Source: Bacteroidales bacterium
GTDB taxonomy: Bacteria; Bacteroidota; Bacteroidia; Bacteroidales; UBA12077
Direction of reading: 5' to 3'
Assembly (NCBI GenBank): GCA_027859205.1
Contig: JAQIBH010000202.1
Location: 1-64,000, forward strand
DNA length: 64,000 bases
Both the position numbers and the translations under genes were made by a program. The first letter of the stretch is position 1. Each line of letters starts with the position of its first letter. The notes under the pieces are model-generated. The model saw only the letters and a program-made list of their open reading frames with translations. It made no database searches and was not told where the DNA came from. This document shows positions 57,565-64,000 of the stretch, one piece after another.

Positions 57565-58918
57565 GAATTTCAGATTTGTAGCAATATTTAGAATACTGTT
57601 GTTAACTGCAACAATATTTCTTTTTTTTTATACTATAACATTGGAGTATCTTATTACACCATTTTTAGTAGCACTTATTATAATATTCCAGATATACCTT
57701 ATCTTTAAATATTTGGATAAAACAAATAGAGATCTCGCTAGCTTTCTTGAATCAATACGTTTTTCCGAGTTTACAAGATCGTTCAAAATCGAAGGTATGG
57801 GATCATCATTTGATGAGCTCAATAAAGCCTTTAATGATGTAATTAAAGATTTCCAAAAAGTCCGTTCTGAAAAAGAAGAGCAATATCAATATTTTCAAAA
57901 TCTTGTAAGAAATATTGATGTAAGTATTATTACTTATCAACGTGACGGTAAAGTTGATATGGTTAACAGCTCTTTCAAAAAACTATTTCAGATTAATTCA
58001 GTAAAAAACATTCATGATTTAAACAGTATAAGCCCAGATTTGGTAAATACACTTATAAAACTCACTCCTGGCAAAAGTTGTCTTGTGAAAATTCAAGAAG
58101 AGGATGACATTTTGCAACTTGCAGTTTCGGGAACGGAATTTAAAATAATGGATAAAAGTATTTTACTTGTTACTATTAAAAATATTCAAAGTGTTTTAGA
58201 AGATCAAGAAACTGAAAGTTGGCAAAAGTTAATCCGTGTTCTTACGCATGAAATAATGAATTCAATTACACCTATTTCTTCAATTTCTTCAACTTTAGAC
58301 TTAATGTTTAAACAAGCTATAAACGATAATACAACACCTGATAGAGAAGCAATTGAAGAAGCACATATGGCTATTAAAACAATATATAATAGGAGTAATG
58401 GATTGTTGCATTTTGTTGACACTTATAGAAATTTAACAAAAATTCCTAAACCTAATTTTAGAATAGCTAAAGTTAAAGAAGTATTTGATGATATTCAAAT
58501 GTTAGTTCAAGAGGAAATCAAAGCAAAAAATGTAGAATATTCTATATCAATAATGCCTGAATCACTTGAATTTAATGCCGATACTGAGTTAATTGAACAA
58601 GTTTTAATTAATCTTATAAAAAATGCGATTCACGCTCTGGAAAGTACAGATTTGCCAGTATTGCAAATTAAAGCATTCTACAATAAGAGAGGTAGAGTAA
58701 CAATCCAGGTAATTGATAATGGTCAGGGAATACTTAAAGATGTTTTAGATAAAATTTTCATACCGTTCTTTACAACAAAGCCAAAAGGTTCTGGTATTGG
58801 ATTAAGTCTTTCTAAACAAATAATGAGATTGCATAGTGGATCAATAACAGCAAAATCGGAAATTGAAGAGATGCTTGATGGAAAAAAACGAGGTTCTACT
58901 TTTACTTTAACTTTTTAA
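57554..58918 (+). CDS. Membrane sensor histidine kinase
   Basis: RVLTHEIMNSITPI H-box, IEQVLINLIKNAIHAL N-box, GSGIGLSLSKQIM. Confidence 0.93.
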   Translation: MVFKNFRFVAIFRILLLTATIFLFFYTITLEYLITPFLVALIIIFQIYLIFKYLDKTNRDLASFLESIRFSEFTRSFKIEGMGSSFDELNKAFNDVIKDFQKVRSEKEEQYQYFQNLVRNIDVSIITYQRDGKVDMVNSSFKKLFQINSVKNIHDLNSISPDLVNTLIKLTPGKSCLVKIQEEDDILQLAVSGTEFKIMDKSILLVTIKNIQSVLEDQETESWQKLIRVLTHEIMNSITPISSISSTLDLMFKQAINDNTTPDREAIEEAHMAIKTIYNRSNGLLHFVDTYRNLTKIPKPNFRIAKVKEVFDDIQMLVQEEIKAKNVEYSISIMPESLEFNADTELIEQVLINLIKNAIHALESTDLPVLQIKAFYNKRGRVTIQVIDNGQGILKDVLDKIFIPFFTTKPKGSGIGLSLSKQIMRLHSGSITAKSEIEEMLDGKKRGSTFTLTF

Positions 58919-60178
58919 CTAATTGTCTTTTTTTATTGTTTTAATATTGACAAGTTCTAAGGTATGACCCATTTTTTGTCTTTTTGTTTCTAAATAAAAT
59001 TTGTTGTGCTCATTGGGTTCAATTTCTAAAGGAATATTATCGATAACTATTAAACCATATGCTTCAAGACCTTTTCTTTTTATAGGATTATTAGTTAAAA
59101 GTCTTATTTTTCCTAGCCCTAGCTCTCTTAATATACTTGCGCCAACGCCATAATCTCTTTCATCATCTGCAAAGCCAAGTTCAATATTTGCTTCCACAGT
59201 ATCTCGTCCTTCTTCTTGTAGTTTATAAGCTTTCATTTTATTAAAAAGGCCAATTCCTCGTCCTTCTTGGTTCATATAAACTATAGCTCCTTTTCCTGCT
59301 TTATCAATCATTTTCATTGCCTCGTGTAATTGTTGGCCACAATCACAACGCATTGACCCAAAAATATCACCCGTAACACACGATGAGTGTACTCTAACAC
59401 AAACAGGTTCTTCTTTTGTCCATTCGCCTTTTATTAGAGCCACATGTTCCAGTCCATTTGATATTTGTTTAAATGGAATTAAATTAAAAGTACCATAAGC
59501 TGTAGGTAGTTTTACTTGGACTCCCTTTTCAACTAAACTGTCTTCTTTTAATCTATATTTAATTAGATCTGCAATTGAAATTATTTTAAGATTGAATTTC
59601 TCTGCAATTTTATATAACTCCGGCATTCTAGCCATTGTACCATCTTCATTCATTATTTCTACTAGAGCCCCACCAGGTTTTAAACCAGCAAGAATTGTTA
59701 AATCCACAACTGCTTCCGTATGTCCTGCTCTTCGAATAACTCCTCTTTGTCTTGCTTTAAGGGGAAAAATATGTCCTGGCCTACCTAACTCTTCCGGTTT
59801 TGTAGCTGGATCAACCAAAGCTTTAATAGTTTTAGCTCTGTCGGAAGTAGAAATACCAGTTGTGCAGCCATGACCGTTTAAATCGACAGAAACAGTAAAA
59901 GGTGTAGCGTGTAAGGCAGTATTATTACCAACCATTAACTCTAGTTCCAACTCTTCACATCTGTCTTCTGGAAGTGGTGCACATATTAATCCTCTTCCGT
60001 GTGTAGCCATAAAATTTACAATTTCGGGAGTTATAGTTTCTGCAGCAACGACAAAATCACCTTCATTCTCTCTATCTTCGTCATCTACTACAATAATCAC
60101 TTTCCCAGCTTTGATATCTTCAACAGCCTCTTCTATTGTATTTAGTTTTGACTGCGTATTATCTTGATTATTAGACAT
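58919..60178 (-). CDS. ribBA: Bifunctional 3,4-dihydroxy-2-butanone-4-phosphate synthase/GTP cyclohydrolase II
   Basis: Rib[19 protein letters not shown]; Rib[23 protein letters not shown]. Confidence 0.95.
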   Translation of the reverse strand: MSNNQDNTQSKLNTIEEAVEDIKAGKVIIVVDDEDRENEGDFVVAAETITPEIVNFMATHGRGLICAPLPEDRCEELELELMVGNNTALHATPFTVSVDLNGHGCTTGISTSDRAKTIKALVDPATKPEELGRPGHIFPLKARQRGVIRRAGHTEAVVDLTILAGLKPGGALVEIMNEDGTMARMPELYKIAEKFNLKIISIADLIKYRLKEDSLVEKGVQVKLPTAYGTFNLIPFKQISNGLEHVALIKGEWTKEEPVCVRVHSSCVTGDIFGSMRCDCGQQLHEAMKMIDKAGKGAIVYMNQEGRGIGLFNKMKAYKLQEEGRDTVEANIELGFADDERDYGVGASILRELGLGKIRLLTNNPIKRKGLEAYGLIVIDNIPLEIEPNEHNKFYLETKRQKMGHTLELVNIKTIKKDN

Positions 60179-60265
60179 TATGTATGTTTAAGGAATATTA
60201 TGTTTTTGCAAAAGTATAATAAGTGTTTATAATTCCATAGAAAAGACAATATAAATTAATATTGA

Positions 60266-61438
60266 TTATTTCCTTTTTGCTCTTTCCCAGTTTACCGATT
60301 GATTTTTTCTTATGAACCTAAATAAACCAATAATTTCTGAAAGATTCATTACGAAAAGGTAATAGGGAGCAAATAGAAGTTTAAAATTGATTTTCTTTGA
60401 TTGAAATATAGCCCCTAAAAGGACAAATAGATAAAAGATAATTTGAAGCAAAAATAAGATTGTGTAGAATCCGGCCCAGTTTTCATTTTTTGCGATAAAT
60501 AGATTAACAAAAAATAGTATTAATATAGAAAACGGAACCAATGTCCATCTAAAAACTTTATGAGAAATGTATTGAAAAGTTAATAAAGGATTTTTAAATG
60601 GATTTAATAGGCTGGGTAACCTACTTATGGTTTGAAAACCACCATAAGCTATTCTTGTTTTTCGTTTTAATTCTTCATGGATATTAATTGAAGCATCTTC
60701 TGTAGCAAATGCATTAGGTGCATATTTAATTCTATATCCTTTTTGAGCAATTCGTAATGAAATTATAAAATCATCAAGAATTGTATCATCTTCTATTTTA
60801 TTATACAAATTTGTTCGAATTGCAAAAAGCTCTCCTGCAGCTCCTAATGTTGAGTTTATTATTGATTCGGATTTTTTTATAAAAGATTCATATTTCCAAT
60901 AAATTCCTTCACCTGAATTAACTGCATTGTCCTTATTATTTATTGCAATTCTTTTCTCTCCAGCAACACAACCTACTTTTGAATTTCTAAATTCATTCAC
61001 AATTTGTCGAACTGCATCTGTATTTATCATGGAATTAGCATCAGAAAAAATCACAATTGGAGTTTTTACAAAATGTATAACCCTATTTAATGCTCCAATT
61101 TTACCTTTGCGTTCTTTGTTATGAATTACTCGTATATTATCAAATTTACTTAAGGCTTGTGGTGTTCCATCATCAGATCCGTCCGTAACCCAAATGTGAT
61201 GTAACTTTTCTTTTGGGTAATCTAAAGAAAATGAATTTTCAACTTTTTTATTGACAAATTCTAGTTCGTTGTAAGCTGCTATAAATAATGTTACTTCGGG
61301 TTCATAAATGGATTCTGAATCATAAGTGGCATTTTTCTTAAAAAAACGAAAAAATAAACTAACTATATATATCATAATAGGATATATAACATAAGAATAT
61401 AGTATAATTAACAGAAGCGTCCAGAATAAAATATACAC
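60266..61438 (-). CDS. Glycosyltransferase family 2, membrane-associated
   Basis: VTLFIAAYNELEFV, VIFSDANSMI, C-terminal TM helices. Confidence 0.9.
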   Translation of the reverse strand: MYILFWTLLLIILYSYVIYPIMIYIVSLFFRFFKKNATYDSESIYEPEVTLFIAAYNELEFVNKKVENSFSLDYPKEKLHHIWVTDGSDDGTPQALSKFDNIRVIHNKERKGKIGALNRVIHFVKTPIVIFSDANSMINTDAVRQIVNEFRNSKVGCVAGEKRIAINNKDNAVNSGEGIYWKYESFIKKSESIINSTLGAAGELFAIRTNLYNKIEDDTILDDFIISLRIAQKGYRIKYAPNAFATEDASINIHEELKRKTRIAYGGFQTISRLPSLLNPFKNPLLTFQYISHKVFRWTLVPFSILILFFVNLFIAKNENWAGFYTILFLLQIIFYLFVLLGAIFQSKKINFKLLFAPYYLFVMNLSEIIGLFRFIRKNQSVNWERAKRK

Positions 61439-61442
61439 AGTT

Positions 61443-62642
61443 TTATCTAATAAAGTTTAAAATTTTTGATCCAATTTTCTCAAAATCAAAATGTTCTTGT
61501 ACAAAATCATGAGCATTCTCTCCAATATTATTTTGTATATCGGGATTATTTATAAGAGTAATTGTTGAATTTACAAAATCATTAATATTATTTGCTAATA
61601 TAATATTTTCATTATGTAAACAATTAATACCATCAGCAGCAATATTTGTTGCAATAATTGCTTTTTTTAAAGCCATGCCTTCGATTATTTTAACTCGCAT
61701 ACCGCTCCCCGAAAACAAAGGTACAATCATAGGTCCAGGAGATAGCATAAATTCATAAGCATTATTAACTTCGCCTAGAAATAAAATGTTTTTTCGTTCA
61801 AGTTTTTTCCGCAACCATTTAGGAGCATTTCGACCGGCTACATGTAACTTGATTTGAGGAAATGATTTTAATAACTCTGGCATACATTGGTCAATAAACC
61901 ATATCAGACCTTCTTGATTAGGAATCCAGTCGAGAGCTCCTATATAATTAATAGATTGTTCTGTTTTTAAATTGTCATCAATAATTTGAGTCTTTAATGA
62001 TTTAAAGTCAACACCAAAAGGTGAAATTAAAACAGGTTTGATATTCCCTAATTCATTATAAATAGTTGCATCTGTTTGGGAAATAGGTATTAAATAATCG
62101 TAAGTGTTAATCAAACTTTTTTCAAATTTTTGGAGTCTTTTAAATAATGACCTGAAGTATATCTTTTTAAGATTTGACGACGTTTCTTCGTAATTTCTTT
62201 TCCAGATAAGAGATTCAATATTATGCGATCTGTATAAGATTTTCCCTTTAAAGTTTTTGCGTATTGTTTTAATATATTGAAGTACATATAATCCTTCTAT
62301 TTGCACAAAGTCAAATGAATTATTATTTAATGTTATTTCAAGTTTATTGTCAAATTTTTTAGAAATAAATCGTTGAGATATGTATGGCTTATTTGAAAAC
62401 AGAAAATTAAAAAAAAGTTTTAACAAATAGATTTTTGTATTTACGCTAACTCCATTTATTTCCAGATAGTTTTCATATTTATTTTTAACAATATCATTCT
62501 TATTAAAATGTTTATGAGTGATCATATTTAATAGATGAACTTTATGACCGTTTCTGATATATGCTTTTGTTAAACTAAGAATAGCCAAAGATCCTCCATC
62601 AGGGGGGAATATTGCCTTATTTGCAATTTGTAAAATATTCAT
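61443..62642 (-). CDS. Glycosyltransferase (GT4/GT1-like)
   Basis: PPDGGSLAILSL, NYIGALDWIPNQEGLIWF, PLFSGSGMRVKIIEGMALKKAIIATNIAADGI. Confidence 0.9.
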   Translation of the reverse strand: MNILQIANKAIFPPDGGSLAILSLTKAYIRNGHKVHLLNMITHKHFNKNDIVKNKYENYLEINGVSVNTKIYLLKLFFNFLFSNKPYISQRFISKKFDNKLEITLNNNSFDFVQIEGLYVLQYIKTIRKNFKGKILYRSHNIESLIWKRNYEETSSNLKKIYFRSLFKRLQKFEKSLINTYDYLIPISQTDATIYNELGNIKPVLISPFGVDFKSLKTQIIDDNLKTEQSINYIGALDWIPNQEGLIWFIDQCMPELLKSFPQIKLHVAGRNAPKWLRKKLERKNILFLGEVNNAYEFMLSPGPMIVPLFSGSGMRVKIIEGMALKKAIIATNIAADGINCLHNENIILANNINDFVNSTITLINNPDIQNNIGENAHDFVQEHFDFEKIGSKILNFIR

Positions 62643-63998
62643 TTAATTTGATTTCTTGAAAATCTTATTAAAAAGGTTCTTGAAGAAGAGTAAATATGAG
62701 TCAGAATTTAATATTACAGAATCAGTGGTGGCTTTATAGGTTAAGAATATACCTAAAGGCAATAAGATAAATGAAGGCAGCCACATGCCAATATGTGGGA
62801 GCAAAACTCCTTCTCGGGCAAATTTCTCGCCAGATATCATTATGACATAGTAAAGAATAAAAAATAATACAGAAACTACAACAGGTGTTCCGAAACCACC
62901 TTTTCTAATTATAGCCCCAAATGGAGCTCCAATAAAGAAAAATACTAAACATGAAAATGATAAAGCAAATTTACGATGCCATTCAATTTGATGTCTTCGT
63001 ATTCGCTCAGCTCTACGCTTGAATTGTTTCTTTGAGCTGTTAATACGATTTTGGGCAGTTCTTGCATATGCTAAAGCATGATTAATAGCTTCTGTTTTAG
63101 CTCTTGATTTTTGAATATTAAAAATACTATCCAAATTGAAAATTTGAGATTTAATAAGCAAAGAATCAGTTTTAGTTGTATCTGTTTTTAGGTTTGCCTG
63201 GGTTTTCTTTTTAGAACGTTTGTTTTTATTTATATTTTTAGTACTGGACTTTTTGTGTACTTTTTGATTTTTTAATAAAGCTTCCTTTTTAAAATAATTT
63301 GAAGAAATTGTAGTGTTCGAAAATTTATTAATTTGTTTATTATACGCAATTATCAGAGAATCTTTTGCATATTTAAGTTGTTTTAGATTAAACATTTGAT
63401 AGTTATTTCGAAATAAATCTTCATCAGTGCGGCTAAAGTCTAAGCCTGTAATTTTAAAAACTACAACTTGTTTTTCAAAATTTTGCCTTCGATGTGGGTA
63501 GGTTTTATCCTTCTTCCTTTTTGCTTTAGCTTCATTAATTTCCTCGTAAGTATAGCCATTAAACAAAGTTAGTATTAGACTTTGTTCATCATCTGTCATA
63601 TTCATATAACCAGAGTCAGCAACTGTAACTTTTACATTGTTTTTATTGTCAAGATGGTCATAAACCATTATGTTTTGTAAAAGATTTGTTTTGTAATCCT
63701 TCTTTGCTATTTTAATACTGTAACCCTCAATACCATTATAGAACATTCCTTCTTTAATTTGAAGTTCAGGCCGTTGGTTTCTTACATCATAGATTAATGC
63801 GCCTGTTTTAAGATTTGTATATGGAATAACATAATCTGAATAGTAAAAAGCACCTATGCTAATTAAAATTGTTAGAAATATTAAAGGTGTCATAAATTTT
63901 TGCAAGGAAACACCAGCAGATTTTATTGCTGTTAATTCAAAATTCTCCCCTAAATTTCCAAAAGTCATTATCGATGATAACAGTATAGCTAATGGCAA
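62643..63998 (-). CDS. LptF/LptG (YjgP/YjgQ) family permease, 5' end truncated by the window
   Basis: TM segments, FALSFSCLVFFFIGAPFGAIIRKGGFGTPVVVSVLFFILYY. Confidence 0.9.
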   Translation of the reverse strand: MPLAILLSSIMTFGNLGENFELTAIKSAGVSLQKFMTPLIFLTILISIGAFYYSDYVIPYTNLKTGALIYDVRNQRPELQIKEGMFYNGIEGYSIKIAKKDYKTNLLQNIMVYDHLDNKNNVKVTVADSGYMNMTDDEQSLILTLFNGYTYEEINEAKAKRKKDKTYPHRRQNFEKQVVVFKITGLDFSRTDEDLFRNNYQMFNLKQLKYAKDSLIIAYNKQINKFSNTTISSNYFKKEALLKNQKVHKKSSTKNINKNKRSKKKTQANLKTDTTKTDSLLIKSQIFNLDSIFNIQKSRAKTEAINHALAYARTAQNRINSSKKQFKRRAERIRRHQIEWHRKFALSFSCLVFFFIGAPFGAIIRKGGFGTPVVVSVLFFILYYVIMISGEKFAREGVLLPHIGMWLPSFILLPLGIFLTYKATTDSVILNSDSYLLFFKNLFNKIFKKSN

Positions 63999-64000
63999 TG

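Overview
AT-rich Bacteroidota chromosomal segment; the phylum is inferred from TAnnTTTG promoters, T9SS type B/PorP-SprF genes, and a TonB receptor under a TPP riboswitch. Core genes lie at both ends and in the middle (mtaB, PhoH, folC, fmt, cdd, CCA/poly(A) polymerase family, thioredoxin, ribBA, LptF/G-type permease), interleaved with accessory blocks. Main points: (1) 7.4-12.8 kb is an accessory array (HigBA, metallophosphatase, AbiE-like pair, DUF4172-Fic). Its cassettes are separated by four decayed modules made of a tRNA 3' end, a terminator and the start of a GIY-YIG-like ORF. (2) 13.2-27.0 kb is a surface-protein locus: a 2970-aa repeat protein, small secreted proteins sharing a C-terminal 'TGxxYHIxN' tail, a T9SS type B protein and PorP/SprF, interrupted by a HEPN/MNT toxin-antitoxin cassette. 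(3) 33.4-39.2 kb is a SiaABC-like partner-switch cluster: two PP2C phosphatases, a SiaB-like kinase and a SiaC-like protein. It is divergent from a REC-PAS-class III cyclase that carries adenylyl-cyclase specificity residues, suggesting cAMP rather than c-di-GMP output. (4) 51.3-58.9 kb is a sigma-54 two-component system with two candidate -24/-12 promoters, each preceded by paired palindromic UAS at nearly identical spacing. (5) A TPP riboswitch with a readable switching platform lies upstream of a TonB receptor. (6) 26.95-28.1 kb is a repeat-rich intergenic region with a MITE-like family. All calls come from reading the sequence and the supplied translations; no searches were run.
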